Assembly (NCBI GenBank): GCA_963772555.1
Contig: CAVYXQ010000003.1
Span: forward strand, 417,748 to 481,747
Length of the DNA stretch: 64,000 nucleotides
Source of the DNA: Roseiarcus sp963772555
GTDB lineage: Bacteria > Pseudomonadota > Alphaproteobacteria > Rhizobiales > Beijerinckiaceae
Reading direction: 5' to 3'
Shown: positions 17,898-27,078 of the stretch, piece after piece
Layout of the letters: every line of letters starts with the position of its first letter
How positions within the stretch are numbered: position 1 is the first letter of the stretch
Translations under genes and position numbers: made by a program
The notes under the pieces: generated by a model
Seen by the model: only the letters and a program-made list of their open reading frames with translations
What the model was told of the DNA's origin: nothing
Database searches by the model: none

Positions 17898-18584
17898 ATT
17901 GCTTTGTCCCACAACTGGGCGGCGACAGGCAAACACCAACAGGCGAACACCAAAGGCCGAGTTCGCGCCTTTTCGGCGCGCTCAAGTAAATCCGGCCGGG
18001 CGCATCGTGGCTTGCGGCGACGCGGCCATTCGCAACGCCCGCCCGTGACTTCGCGTCTTTCGAGGGCCTATTCGATCGGCGACGGCGGCCCGCCCTGAGC
18101 TTTCATCGATGGGATACGGAGCGCTCCGGATCGAGACCAGGTCGGCCCTTGGCTTGGATATTCTTGGAATCCGCAGGATTCCGCCGTTTGCCGCTTCTCG
18201 TCTTCTTTGGATTCTCTTGGATTTCCTTGGATTTCTTCGTCGGAAATGAGCGATTTCAACGGGTTGCGAGCGAGTCCCTGGGTTTCAAACTTTCAAAGGC
18301 TACAACTTATTTAAAGGAGCCTTCTCCATCGTGGGTCTGGGAATTGCGCAGCCTTGCGGCGCCGTTTCCGTCTTTCCATCGGGACCCTCGCGGCATCGCG
18401 GAACCGAAGGCTCCGCCGGCGGCAGGACAGCGCGTAGCGCGCCATTCCTCGGCACCTACTCCGCTGAAAGCAAACCACGGACTAATCCGGTTGTCAACAA
18501 ATTGTCGGTTTTTTAGAAAGCACAAAATCTGATTCGAATTCGACCCCGGTTTCGCCGTTGACGCCTCAAAATTCCGCGCCGCAA
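17898..18584. other. Intergenic region between mscS and trehalase
   Basis: About 690 bp without a supported gene. Short open frames occur on both strands, but their products are low-complexity translations of the TTGGATT repeat or proline/arginine-rich shadows. The part around 18470-18540 is AT-richer than the surroundings and could hold the trehalase promoter; no clear boxes were found. Confidence 0.5.
18207..18236. repeat. Three tandem 10-bp TTGGATT units
   Basis: TTGGATT begins at 18207, 18217 and 18227, giving three near-identical 10-bp units in phase, with looser TTGGAT-like matches at about 18155 and 18165. A 10-bp period places each copy on the same face of the helix. Function unknown; it may be a degenerate minisatellite. 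Confidence 0.6.
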
Positions 18585-20282
18585 ATGCGTCCCGCACGCC
18601 GCCACACCGGACCGCAGCCGCTGGGCCGCGATTCGATCCGACAACGGGAGAGCCTCATCAGGTTCGGTTCCTGCCGCTCCGCTCTCTTCGCCACGCTTGT
18701 CGTTCTTTCCCTGTGGCCGGCGGAAGCCGCCGACGCGCGCGCGCTCGCGTGGCCCGCGCCGCCCTCCGTCGAATTCGGCGATCTCTATCGCGCGGTCGAG
18801 ATGGCAGGAGTCTTCGCCGACCAGAAGACTTTCGCCGACGCCGTTCCGCGTGAGCCGCCAATAAGGATCATGGCCGAATACGATCGCGAGAAGGGCCTGC
18901 CGGGATTCGACCTCAGGGCCTTCGTCGATCGTCATTTCCAAAAGCCGCTGCGCCATTTCGGCACGTTCGCGCAAAGGTCGGATGAGGACGTCCGCGCCTA
19001 CATCCGCAATGGGTGGGACGCGCTGCGGCGCGACCCGGACGAGCATGAGCCTTTCTCCTCGTTGCTGCCCCTGGATCGGCCCTATGTCGTTCCGGGCGGC
19101 CGGTTCAGCGAGATCTACTATTGGGACAGCTACTTCATCATGCTGGGGCTCGCGCAGGATGGCAGGCTCGATCTCGCGCGCGACACGCTCGCCAATTTCG
19201 CCTCGCTGATCGACCGCTTCGGCCATGTGCCGAACGGCAATCGCAGCTACTATCTAAGTCGCTCCCAGTCGCCGTTCTTCTCCCTGATGGTCGAGCTGAT
19301 CGCCGCTCATGACGGAGACGCGGTCTTCGTCAAATATCTGCCCGAGCTCGAGGCCGAGTACGACTACTGGATGGACGGCGCGGAGACGCTCGCCCCCGGC
19401 TCGGCTTACCGGCACGCGGTCCGCCTGCCGGACGGGGTCTTGCTCAATCGCTATTGGGACGACCGCGCCGCGCCGCGCGACGAATCCTACCGCGAGGATG
19501 TCGAGACGGCGCAGCGCGCCAATCGCGCGGCCGAGGAGGTCTACCGGGATCTGCGCGCCGGGGCCGAGAGCGGATGGGATTTTTCTTCGCGCTGGCTCGA
19601 GGACGGCAGGAACCTCTGGACCATTCGCACGACCGCCATCGCGCCGCTCGATCTCAACGTCGAGATGGTTCACCTGGAGCAGACCCTGGCGAAAGCCTTC
19701 CGCCTGAAGGGCGAGGCGGCCGAGGCGCAGCGCTATGAGGCTCTGGCCAAGTCGCGAAGCGCCGCGATCCGGCGCCTGATGTGGAACCCCAAGGGGGGGT
19801 TCTTCGCCGACTATCTTTGGCCAGAGGGACGTCAGAGCGCTGTCCTCTCGGCGGCGACGGCGGTTCCGCTCGCCTTCGGGATCGCGACGCCCGAGCAGGC
19901 TCACGCCGTTGCCGACACGCTGCGCCGGACGCTTCTCGAGCCCGGCGGCCTGGGCACGACGCTGACGGAGTCGGGCCAGCAGTGGGATCGGCCCAACGGC
20001 TGGGCGCCGCTGCAATATCTGGCCATCGAAGGGTTGAACGCCTATGGCGAGCGGTATCTCGCCCATGACATCGCCGAGCGCTGGATTCGAAAGAACATTC
20101 AAGGATACGCGCTTGCCTCCGCGCTGGTCGAGAAGTACGACGTCGAGCACAGCGCGGGCGCGAGCGGGGGCGGCGGCCGCGGCGGCGAATATTCCCTGCA
20201 GGTCGGTTTCGGATGGACGAACGGTGTGCTGGCGAAACTGATGGCCGAGTATCCGGACTTGGCGACGGCGCCGAAACCGTAG
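18585..20282 (+). CDS. treA: Periplasmic alpha,alpha-trehalase (GH37)
   Basis: It hydrolyses trehalose to two glucose molecules. Both GH37 signatures are present: PGGRFSEIYYWDSY at residues 170-183 and QQWDRPNGWAPLQ near the C-terminus; the C-terminal Gly-rich loop GGGGRGGEYSLQVGFGWTNG is also typical. A signal-peptide-like segment (ALFATLVVLSLWPAEAADA, about residues 35-53) indicates export. I chose the ATG at 18585 (565 residues); a TTG at 18558 is possible, and the region between start and signal sequence is unusually long, so the true start could be later. Its role is probably use of external trehalose or its turnover after osmotic stress. Confidence 0.93.
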   Translation: MRPARRHTGPQPLGRDSIRQRESLIRFGSCRSALFATLVVLSLWPAEAADARALAWPAPPSVEFGDLYRAVEMAGVFADQKTFADAVPREPPIRIMAEYDREKGLPGFDLRAFVDRHFQKPLRHFGTFAQRSDEDVRAYIRNGWDALRRDPDEHEPFSSLLPLDRPYVVPGGRFSEIYYWDSYFIMLGLAQDGRLDLARDTLANFASLIDRFGHVPNGNRSYYLSRSQSPFFSLMVELIAAHDGDAVFVKYLPELEAEYDYWMDGAETLAPGSAYRHAVRLPDGVLLNRYWDDRAAPRDESYREDVETAQRANRAAEEVYRDLRAGAESGWDFSSRWLEDGRNLWTIRTTAIAPLDLNVEMVHLEQTLAKAFRLKGEAAEAQRYEALAKSRSAAIRRLMWNPKGGFFADYLWPEGRQSAVLSAATAVPLAFGIATPEQAHAVADTLRRTLLEPGGLGTTLTESGQQWDRPNGWAPLQYLAIEGLNAYGERYLAHDIAERWIRKNIQGYALASALVEKYDVEHSAGASGGGGRGGEYSLQVGFGWTNGVLAKLMAEYPDLATAPKP

Positions 20283-20757
20283 GCCCGCGGCGGAGCGAGC
20301 AGGAAGCCGGCGTCCGTCGCCTTGCGCGCCAGCGTCGATGCTGGTTCTGCCCCGGGATCGCGTCCGCGAGAGAGGGCAACCAGTTGGTCCTGTGAGACGG
20401 AAGGGCAGGGGGAGGGCGGACTCCCCCTGCCGAAGTTTACGTCGCTCGAGGCGACGCGATGCGCCGCAAATCGTTCTCCCCTGGCGGCAGCAACGAAAAC
20501 TTTACGCTGTTTTTTGCGCGCCCGCAACCCGAAGGTTGCGACAGTCCGGCGGCGCCAACCGCCGGCTCGGGCCGGAAGTCAGCTGCGCCCCGCCCCGGCG
20601 GCGACCGGAGCGCTGCTGTCGGCGCCGCGTCCAGCATGTCCAGCTTTCGCGCAATTGCCTTGGGTGTCGCGCGCCCATTCCAGACGGCCCAGCCAACCGT
20701 CGCAAACCGACGTCCGCTGGTTGGGCCGGTGCGGGCGGCGGGGGCGCGACCGTTTCG
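20283..20757. other. Intergenic region between trehalase and the GST gene
   Basis: About 475 bp with no supported gene. Several open frames on both strands have arginine/proline/glycine-rich, non-family-like translations and no good ribosome sites. The two flanking genes converge, so transcription terminators would be expected, but I see no clean GC hairpin followed by a T run. Confidence 0.5.
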
Positions 20758-21393
20758 TTAGCCGAGGCTTGGTTGCGTCTCTTTGTAGCTTTGCAACGCT
20801 TGTGTCTTGGTCCACCAGTCCGCAAAGCCATCGATATCGAAAAGCGCCCCCTTGTCCGGCGTCAGCGAGACATAAAAGACGATCGGAGCGAGATAAAGGT
20901 CGGCAAGGCTCAAATCACCCGCGATGAACGGCGAGGAACCCTTGGTTTTCATGGCGAATTCGATCATCTTGCGGCCATTCTCAAGGCCGTTCTTTCGCAT
21001 CGCCTCGTTCTTTCCCCCGACGAAATCCGGAAAAAGATGGTAGGCGACGACACCGCCAAGTAAAGCCCCGTAGCCGTAAGCATCGATCATGCTGATGATC
21101 ATATCCATCCTGGCGCGATCCTTGGGGGTCGGCGGTATGAGGGACTTGCCCGGGAGGACGTCATTGAGGTAGCGCGCGATCGCGGTGGTTTCCAGAATGC
21201 GCATCCCGTCATGGTCCAGGACCGGGACCTTGCCGAAAGGATGACGCTCCAGATGTTCGGGCGCTTTCGGCTCGCCCTTAAGCACGTTGAGCTGCACTTG
21301 TTTGAACTGAGTGACGCCCTTTTCGGCGAGGACCATCTTCACCGTGCGCACATACGTCGAGGCGTCAAAGCCCCAAAGCACAATGTCGGACAT
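20758..21393 (-). CDS. Glutathione S-transferase family protein
   Basis: The 211-residue protein has the GST two-domain layout. The N-terminal thioredoxin-like half includes FDASTYVRTVKMVL at the active-site position, the cis-Pro loop FGKVPVLDHDG, and ETTAIARYL with the glutathione gamma-Glu binding residues. The all-alpha C-terminal half contains the N-capping motif FIAGDLSLADLYLAPI. Likely a cytosolic detoxification or stress enzyme; the substrate cannot be inferred. Confidence 0.92.
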   Translation of the reverse strand: MSDIVLWGFDASTYVRTVKMVLAEKGVTQFKQVQLNVLKGEPKAPEHLERHPFGKVPVLDHDGMRILETTAIARYLNDVLPGKSLIPPTPKDRARMDMIISMIDAYGYGALLGGVVAYHLFPDFVGGKNEAMRKNGLENGRKMIEFAMKTKGSSPFIAGDLSLADLYLAPIVFYVSLTPDKGALFDIDGFADWWTKTQALQSYKETQPSLG

Positions 21394-21719
21394 GATTGCG
21401 CATCCTTCTCACGTACCGCTCAGGCGGGCCGCTCCAGCTTAGATTGAATTCGCCGGCCGGACCAGCCGGCCGAAATGCGCTTGCGCCGAATTCGCAGCGG
21501 GTTAGCGCCGTCGTTCCTCGAGGCGTTTCGACGTCGTCGCACGCTTGGCGATCCGCCTGTGCGGCGCAGGAGGACCAACGCCGCACAGGCTCGAGTCGAG
21601 GCAAGCAGCGGCGCGCCAAACACGCAGAGACAGCGAAATCGAATGTTCCTTCCCGGAACCGCCGGCGCCGCCCGTGTCGATCTTCGCCATCGTCCTGGAC
21701 CTGACGACGCGGTTCCATT
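21394..21719. other. Intergenic region between GST and sco
   Basis: About 325 bp between divergently transcribed genes; it should contain promoters for both. No small gene or clear promoter boxes could be supported. Confidence 0.45.
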
Positions 21720-22424
21720 ATGCGGCAGCTCATCATGCGCTTGCCGCCGCCGCTTGAAGACTGCGTCCCCGCCCCACCGACTCGCCGGCGGGCGATCGCG
21801 CTGGCGAGCGCGGGGGTAGGCGCGGCGCTCCTCGGCGGCTGCCAAGGCGGCAAGGATTGGCACGCCATCGACATATCGGGCAATTCGCCGCCGCTCGCGT
21901 TCGCCATGACGCGGGCGTCGGACGGGCGGCGGGTGACGGAAGCCGATTATCGCGGCCGCATCGTCATGCTCTATTTCGGCTACACCTTCTGTCCCGACGT
22001 CTGTCCGACCACGCTCGCCAATGTCGCCGACGTTCTCAAGCGGCTGGGCCCGGAGGCCGAGCGGGTGCGCCTGCTCTTCGTCACGGTCGATCCCGATCGC
22101 GATACGCTTTCCGTGCTGGCGGACTACGTCAGAAATTTTGCGCCGCAGATCGAGGGATTGCGCGGCGATTCGGATGAGATCGCCTCGCTGGCGCGCCGCT
22201 ACCGCATCGCCTATTCGGTGACGCCCGAGACCAAGACGCACCCCTATGAAGTGGCGCACGGCTCGGCGATCTATGTCTTCGACGCCTCAGGCGCGGCGCG
22301 CCTGCTCGTTCCCTCACTCGACTCGACGGCGGCCGACGTCGCAGGCGTCACGGCCGATCTCCGGCGTCTGGGCAACGAGGCCAATCCGGCCAGCCTGCTC
22401 ACGCGGCTCATACGGTTCACCTGA
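21720..22424 (+). CDS. Sco1/SenC family copper chaperone lipoprotein
   Basis: The 234-residue protein delivers or reduces copper for the CuA site of cytochrome oxidase. The thioredoxin-like fold contains the copper cysteines C91 and C95 in TFCPDVCPTT and the distal His H180 in YEVAHGSAIYVFD. The N-terminus has a hydrophobic segment ending in a lipobox-like LLGGC (C41), so it is probably a membrane-anchored periplasmic protein. The ATG at 21720 has no strong ribosome site; the Met at codon 6 is an alternative. It converges on the PCuAC and CtaG genes, which serve the same assembly process. Confidence 0.93.
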   Translation: MRQLIMRLPPPLEDCVPAPPTRRRAIALASAGVGAALLGGCQGGKDWHAIDISGNSPPLAFAMTRASDGRRVTEADYRGRIVMLYFGYTFCPDVCPTTLANVADVLKRLGPEAERVRLLFVTVDPDRDTLSVLADYVRNFAPQIEGLRGDSDEIASLARRYRIAYSVTPETKTHPYEVAHGSAIYVFDASGAARLLVPSLDSTAADVAGVTADLRRLGNEANPASLLTRLIRFT

Positions 22425-22432
22425 GCCCACGC

Positions 22433-22939
22433 TCAGTCGCCGGTCGCGCCGCGCACGGGAAAGCTCGCCGCCAGCGAACCGCCGTCCATGAAGCGCAAGG
22501 TGACGGGAACCGAGCGTCCCGGCGCCGCTTCGGCGGTGGGCGACATGCACATGAGGTGGTATCCGCCGGGCGCGAATTTGACCTCGCCGTGGGCGGGGAC
22601 GGCCACGCTGTCGACCATCTCCATCCGCTCCTGGCCGTTGTCGTTGAAGCTACGATGCAGCATGAGGGCGCCGCAGGCCGGCGAGGCGGCGCCGACAAGC
22701 GTGCGCGTCTCTCCGCCCTCGTTCGACAGGACGAAATATCCGGCGGCCGGGCGGGAGGGCATGATGAGGCGCAGCCACGGCTGGCTGACGACGAGCCCCG
22801 GCTCCGCCGCCGGCGCCGCGGCGCCCGACAGCGCCAGCGCCAGCGCCAGCGCGCAAAGGGCCAATTTAGAGGCCAGTCCAGCGACGGGAGAGCGCAGCGA
22901 GGGCGGCGGCGTCCTCGTCGGTCTGTGGAATCGCTTCAT
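22433..22939 (-). CDS. Periplasmic copper chaperone PCu(A)C
   Basis: It carries the exact family copper motif H-M-X10-M-X21-H-X-M: H94, M105, H127 and M129. PCu(A)C binds Cu(I) in the periplasm and passes it to subunit II of cytochrome oxidase, with Sco. A hydrophobic signal sequence (about residues 22-44) ends in AAPAAEP. With the ATG at 22939 the first 74 bases overlap the end of the CtaG gene. A TTG start near 22864 would remove the overlap but cut into the signal peptide, so the true start is unsure. Confidence 0.9.
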   Translation of the reverse strand: MKRFHRPTRTPPPSLRSPVAGLASKLALCALALALALSGAAAPAAEPGLVVSQPWLRLIMPSRPAAGYFVLSNEGGETRTLVGAASPACGALMLHRSFNDNGQERMEMVDSVAVPAHGEVKFAPGGYHLMCMSPTAEAAPGRSVPVTLRFMDGGSLAASFPVRGATGD

Positions 22940-23855
22940 CGGATAGCCTCAGCGCGTTCATGACCGTCAGCAGCCCGACCGCGCTCATCATCGCGGGAGG
23001 AATCCAGATGACGATACCGCCGACCTGCTGATCGGCGAGCGCGTCGATGGAGGGAAAAAGCCGGCCGCAGAGATTGTAATAGGGATAGAGGTCGCGCGAC
23101 GACATGACAATGATCGCGCCGAGCAGGATTTGCGGGAACATGACGCCCACCGAGAGGGCGGCCCGCACCCCGAAAGACACGCGCGCCGGCGGTTTCGGCC
23201 GCGGGTCGAGAACCAGGCACCAGAACAGGAGTCCATCGAGAACCATGCTCCAGTTCATCAGCGCGTAAAGCCGCGCGTCGATCATCGCGCGAAAATGGAT
23301 TGCTGGGATCAGCCAGAAAAAGAACAGTCCGACGAACAGGAACGCCGCAAGCAAAGGCTGCTGCAACACATGGATGGTCGCGCCGGCGAAACGGCTCTCG
23401 ACCAGACGCCGCGCCCAGAGCGGCGAGCCGCGCTTGAGCGTGCCGCCGGCCCAGCTCAGCGCGATCAGGAAGGGGCCCAGATGATGCATCGTCACGTGCT
23501 GGATGCGGTTCAGAAAGAACATGTGCTGCGACCAATATTCGAACCGCGTCTGCAGCACGGCGTAGATGGCGACGAGCCCGAGCACGAAAAGCGCGCGCCG
23601 CCAGACGGGGGGGCGCTCCTGCGGCGGCGCGAGCGCGACGCCGCGAAAGAACCAGAGCAGCGCCAGCGCCGTCGCCAGATAGATCGGGGGCGAGAAATCC
23701 CAGGGCGCCCAGACCGGCATCAGCGACGGATGCCTTGCCGAGATCCAGAACAGGAACGCGCCGAAGGCGACGATCGCCCAGTCGGCGGCGCGCTCGGTCC
23801 GCGCCGCGGCGAGCCGCGATAGCGGGAGCCCCTGTAGCGACGTTCGTTGCATCAC
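22866..23855 (-). CDS. Cytochrome c oxidase assembly factor CtaG (caa3 CtaG family)
   Basis: The 329-residue polytopic membrane protein matches the caa3_CtaG family. About seven hydrophobic segments are visible; the characteristic histidine-containing motif QHVTMHHLGPFLIALSW lies near residue 120, with a conserved HVLQQPLLAAF loop and later SSRDLYPYYNLCGR. It is needed for oxidase assembly, probably copper insertion. It is first of a two-gene unit with PCu(A)C and convergent to sco. It is unrelated to Cox11, which shares the name ctaG. Confidence 0.9.
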   Translation of the reverse strand: MMQRTSLQGLPLSRLAAARTERAADWAIVAFGAFLFWISARHPSLMPVWAPWDFSPPIYLATALALLWFFRGVALAPPQERPPVWRRALFVLGLVAIYAVLQTRFEYWSQHMFFLNRIQHVTMHHLGPFLIALSWAGGTLKRGSPLWARRLVESRFAGATIHVLQQPLLAAFLFVGLFFFWLIPAIHFRAMIDARLYALMNWSMVLDGLLFWCLVLDPRPKPPARVSFGVRAALSVGVMFPQILLGAIIVMSSRDLYPYYNLCGRLFPSIDALADQQVGGIVIWIPPAMMSAVGLLTVMNALRLSDEAIPQTDEDAAALAALSRRWTGL

Positions 23856-24058
23856 CCGAAGGACCTAGGCGAGGCCTCGCGGCCTGTCAAAGCGCCAAAC
23901 GACGCGGGCGGGGAGGCGGCACGAACATTTGCCAGAGCGACGATCCGGCGCGCGGCGCCAGCCGACGGGCCGCCAGAAACGGCCCAACCCCGACATCGCG
24001 TCACACGTTCCTCTGGCCATGCAGCGCTTTCCTGCGCGGCAAGCAATAGCATCGGCCC

Positions 24059-24932
24059 TCACGCCGTAATGTTGGCGCTGTCGCCCGCGGTGACGTCGTA
24101 GGCGGCGCCCGAGATCATGCGTGCAGCGTCGGAAGCGAGGAAGACCACCACCGGCGCAACATCTGCGGGATCGATCCATGGAACGCCAAGCGGCGAATGG
24201 CGGGCGAGACCGTTTCGCGCAATGTCCTCGTCAGTGGCGAGCGATCCGGTGGGCGTCCCGCCGGCAACCTGGATCGCTTGCGCGTAACGTTCCTCGTGGC
24301 GGGTGAGCGGCGTGTCGATCAGCCCGGGAATGAGGGCGTTTACGGTGATCTTATAGCGGCCGAATTCCAGCGCCGCCGACTTCATCAAAGCCGATGATCG
24401 CCCATTTGGACGCCGAATAGGCTGAAGCATTTAGCGTTCCATGCCGTCCCTGGGTCGAGGAGGTCAGGATGATGCGCCCGCCGCCGCGCTTGACAATGTA
24501 AGGCGCAAAGGCGCGGACGGCGTTGGCCGTGCCCGTGACGTTGTTCTCGATTGTGATGTTCCAGTCCGTATCTTCCATCTCGAGTAGCGAATGGAAGCTT
24601 TGGATGCCGGCATTGGCGAACAAGATATCGATGCCGCCGAATTCCTGTTCGGCCTTCGCGGCCGCCGCCCGCAGCGCCGGGAGATCGCGCTGGTCGACCT
24701 TCATGCCGAGCCAACGGCGCGACGCGGCGCCGACAAGCCGCCCGGTTTCCTCCAGGTCCTCAGGCGTCGCCGGCGCAACTCCGGAACGCGGGTCGACGAC
24801 GGCGCAGATATCGATGCCGACGACGTCGGCGCCCTCGCGGGCGAAAGCGACCGCCGTAGCGCGACCAATCCCGCGGGCGGCGCCGGTGATCACGGCGACC
24901 TTTCCGCGGAGGCATCCGTTCAACCCTGGCAT
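24059..24932 (-). pseudogene. Short-chain dehydrogenase/reductase, broken by a +1 frameshift
   Basis: An SDR begins at ATG 24932 with the cofactor loop TGAARGIGRATA, then NAG in LFANAGIQ and the catalytic YSASKW. Directly after WAIIGF the frame goes wrong; the rest (MKSAALEFGRYKITVNALIPG to the end at 24059) is intact in another frame. Removing one base of the A run at 24387-24389 (TTTGATGAAG to TTGATGAAG in gene sense) restores a continuous protein of about 290 residues, and the total length of 874 bases is 3n+1. The catalytic Tyr and Lys are before the break. It is either a fresh pseudogene or a homopolymer sequencing error. The family has SDRs of unknown substrate, with mycofactocin-type insertions (DPRSGVAPATPEDLEETGRLV) near residue 45. 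Confidence 0.85.
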
Positions 24933-24988
24933 TTTTTTGCTCGGTTCTTGATTGAAAGAACTCCCGATCCAAGCCCGGGCCGGCTGTC

Positions 24989-25771
24989 TCAGATGCCGGC
25001 GTACCATTCGTAGCCGCGGTCTTCCCAGAAGCCGCCGCGGCCGAGCGCCAGGCCGGCGAAATTGTCGATCGCCTCGATGCGCATGATGTATTTGGCCATC
25101 TTGTAGCCGAGTTGGCGCTCGACGCGGAGCCTCAACGGGGCGCCGTGCTCGACCTTGATCGGAGCGTAATTCATCTCGTAGGCGAGAATGGTCTGCGGGT
25201 GGAAGGCATCGATCAGGTCGATCGTCTCGTAATAGCGTCCGCTGTTGTCGAGCGTCTGCTCGAGCTTGTCGGCGCAGAAGAAAGCGATGTAGCGCGCCTG
25301 GGGTTTGAGGCCGGCCGCGTTGATGAGGGCGGAAAGCTTCGCTCCCTTCCACTGGCCGATGCAGCTCCAGCCCTCGACGCAGTCGTGCCGGGTGATCTGC
25401 GAACGCGAGGGCAGGGCGCGCACCTCGGCGAGCGTGAGCTTCATCGGTCTTTCGACGAGGCCGCCGACCTCGAGCTTCCAGTCGGCGAAGCCGGCTTGGC
25501 GCGCCGCCACATAAGCCGCATCGTCTGGATCGATCGAGCCGTTCGGCTTGAAGTACGGGGTAATCGCGCCGGGCGGGTATTCCGGCGCAAGCGCCAGGCG
25601 CGGCGCGAGCAGGGCGCGCTGCGCCCCGTGCGTCAGCCATTCGGCCTTGTCGAGGATCGACATCACGGTCGGGTCGCGCGAATCGAGGCTGCAGCCGGCC
25701 AGCGGCAGCAGGCCGCCGGCGGCGAGGCCGTGCAGAATCGAGCGGCGGCTGATCGAGAGCGGGCGGGTCAT
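24989..25771 (-). CDS. Sulfite-oxidase-like molybdopterin-dependent oxidoreductase
   Basis: The 260-residue protein belongs to the sulfite oxidase/MsrP-like molybdenum family. The Mo-binding cysteine is C131 in RHDCVEGWSCIGQW. The N-terminus has a twin-arginine motif (SRRSILHG) followed by a hydrophobic stretch and LAGC (C27), so it is exported folded by Tat and may be lipid-anchored. Its ATG overlaps the upstream cytochrome b stop by 4 bp, giving a two-gene unit in which cytochrome b passes electrons between quinone and the molybdoprotein. The substrate is unknown; sulfite or S-/N-oxide chemistry is known for relatives. Confidence 0.9.
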   Translation of the reverse strand: MTRPLSISRRSILHGLAAGGLLPLAGCSLDSRDPTVMSILDKAEWLTHGAQRALLAPRLALAPEYPPGAITPYFKPNGSIDPDDAAYVAARQAGFADWKLEVGGLVERPMKLTLAEVRALPSRSQITRHDCVEGWSCIGQWKGAKLSALINAAGLKPQARYIAFFCADKLEQTLDNSGRYYETIDLIDAFHPQTILAYEMNYAPIKVEHGAPLRLRVERQLGYKMAKYIMRIEAIDNFAGLALGRGGFWEDRGYEWYAGI

Positions 25772-26613
25772 GGCGCTTCCTCCGGGATGCGGTAGCGGCC
25801 GGTGATCATGGAGCGCATGTTGTTGAAAAGGCCGGACACCAGCACCATCACGAGATGCACGAGCAGGAAAAGGACGAGGTAGGTCGCCAGGATGAAATGG
25901 ATCGTCCGCGCCGACTGGCGCCCGTGGAAGAGGGGCACGAGCCAGGGAAAGGCGGCGTCGAGACCGGGCGACATCGTCAGTCCGGCCAGAACGAGGATCG
26001 GGAAGGCGATGACGACGCTGAGATAGGCGAGCTTCTGCAGCACGTTGTAGCGAAGCGCCTCTTGCCCTTTGGGAAAGCGCAGCCGCGCATGATCGGCGAT
26101 GGCGCGCGGGATCGAACGCAGATCGCTAAGCGACGGCACGAGATCGCGGATGTGCCGGCCGGCGAAGAGGTTGACGACATAGACGAGGCCGTTCAGCACC
26201 AGGATCCAGGCGAAGAAGAAATGCCAGCGCCGGCCCATGGCGAGGTCCTGTTCGGCCGGCAGCGTCGCCCAGGACGGGAAGCCGCGCTCCTCCATCTCGC
26301 CGTCGGTCCCGCGCGATGCGCCGAACACCCCGGTCGTATCGAACGCGTGGCCGAAGATTGTCGTCACCCCGGCGACGGGGTCGCCGTCGTCGTTCTCGCG
26401 GTCAGAAAAGGACAGAAACGGATGGTTGAAATCCGTCGCCTGGCCCCAGCTCAAGCCGGGGCGCGCGTTGAAGATCTGCAGACCGCTCATCAGGAGGAAG
26501 AAAAAGCAGATTGCGTTGACCCAGTGGCAGACCCGCACCACGGCCGAGTGCCTGAGGATGACGCGGGGAAAAGCGCGGACTGGCGCTGCGGAAGCGGAGG
26601 AGATGGACGCCAT
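25768..26613 (-). CDS. Membrane cytochrome b561-type subunit (cytochrome b/b6 domain)
   Basis: The start at 26613 (281 residues) gives a cytosolic leader then HSAVVRVCHWVNA, the first heme-ligand helix. About five hydrophobic segments carry further histidines (for example RRWHFFFAWIL and ARTIHFILATYLVLFLLVHL), matching the Ni-hydrogenase/formate-dehydrogenase-like cytochrome b family. It is the likely quinone-linked redox partner of the molybdoprotein whose gene overlaps its end. An upstream Met at 26763 would add 50 arginine-rich residues and is not credible. Confidence 0.9.
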   Translation of the reverse strand: MASISSASAAPVRAFPRVILRHSAVVRVCHWVNAICFFFLLMSGLQIFNARPGLSWGQATDFNHPFLSFSDRENDDGDPVAGVTTIFGHAFDTTGVFGASRGTDGEMEERGFPSWATLPAEQDLAMGRRWHFFFAWILVLNGLVYVVNLFAGRHIRDLVPSLSDLRSIPRAIADHARLRFPKGQEALRYNVLQKLAYLSVVIAFPILVLAGLTMSPGLDAAFPWLVPLFHGRQSARTIHFILATYLVLFLLVHLVMVLVSGLFNNMRSMITGRYRIPEEAP

Positions 26614-27078
26614 CGAACGAACCCTGCGGAGAGCGGCAGCTTGCCAGAGTACGAATGCGAACGGGCGGGTGTTTCGCGGTGGGCCGTCTATTCTGCAAAT
26701 AGGGAGAATCGGAGACGGGCGACGGTTTTCGGGGCGCACCCCTCGTTTGCGGGCAGCGGACAATTACGACGTCAAGCTTCCTCCCAGATTGCGGTGTCAT
26801 AGTCCATGATGTCGGCAGGCCAACTCTCCGGGCGGGCGTGGCCCGGTCCTCACGCCGCTGGGGAACAACCGCCCGTTCGCCGACTCTGGCGCGCTTTCCG
26901 GACGCAAGGGGCCCGGCGGCAGCTGCGCTCGGCCTTAATTATCCCGCGGGACGGAGCCATATCAGCGCCGGACGAGGTTGACCGCGCAATGGTGACGCGG
27001 TCGCCGACCGCGTCGGCCTCGCTCACCCGTGCGCGGCTACGCCTAACGCGAGCGCTCTAGTCTTCCGGGAGGACGCTG
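26614..27078. other. Intergenic region between cytochrome b and murQ
   Basis: About 465 bp between divergently transcribed genes. A plus-strand open frame at 26806-27060 is arginine/alanine-rich with no family resemblance, and I do not accept it. Promoters for both neighbours must lie here, but no boxes or operator like the AAACCGGTTT of the lacI gene were found. Confidence 0.45.

Noticed and set aside
18149..18532. Plus-strand open frame of 127 codons before trehalase
   Set aside because: Its start is a translation of the TTGGATT repeat; no family resemblance or ribosome site.
20338..21063. Plus-strand open frame (241 codons) across the gap after trehalase and the GST gene
   Set aside because: Arg/Pro-rich translation, no ribosome site, and overlaps the GST gene antisense.
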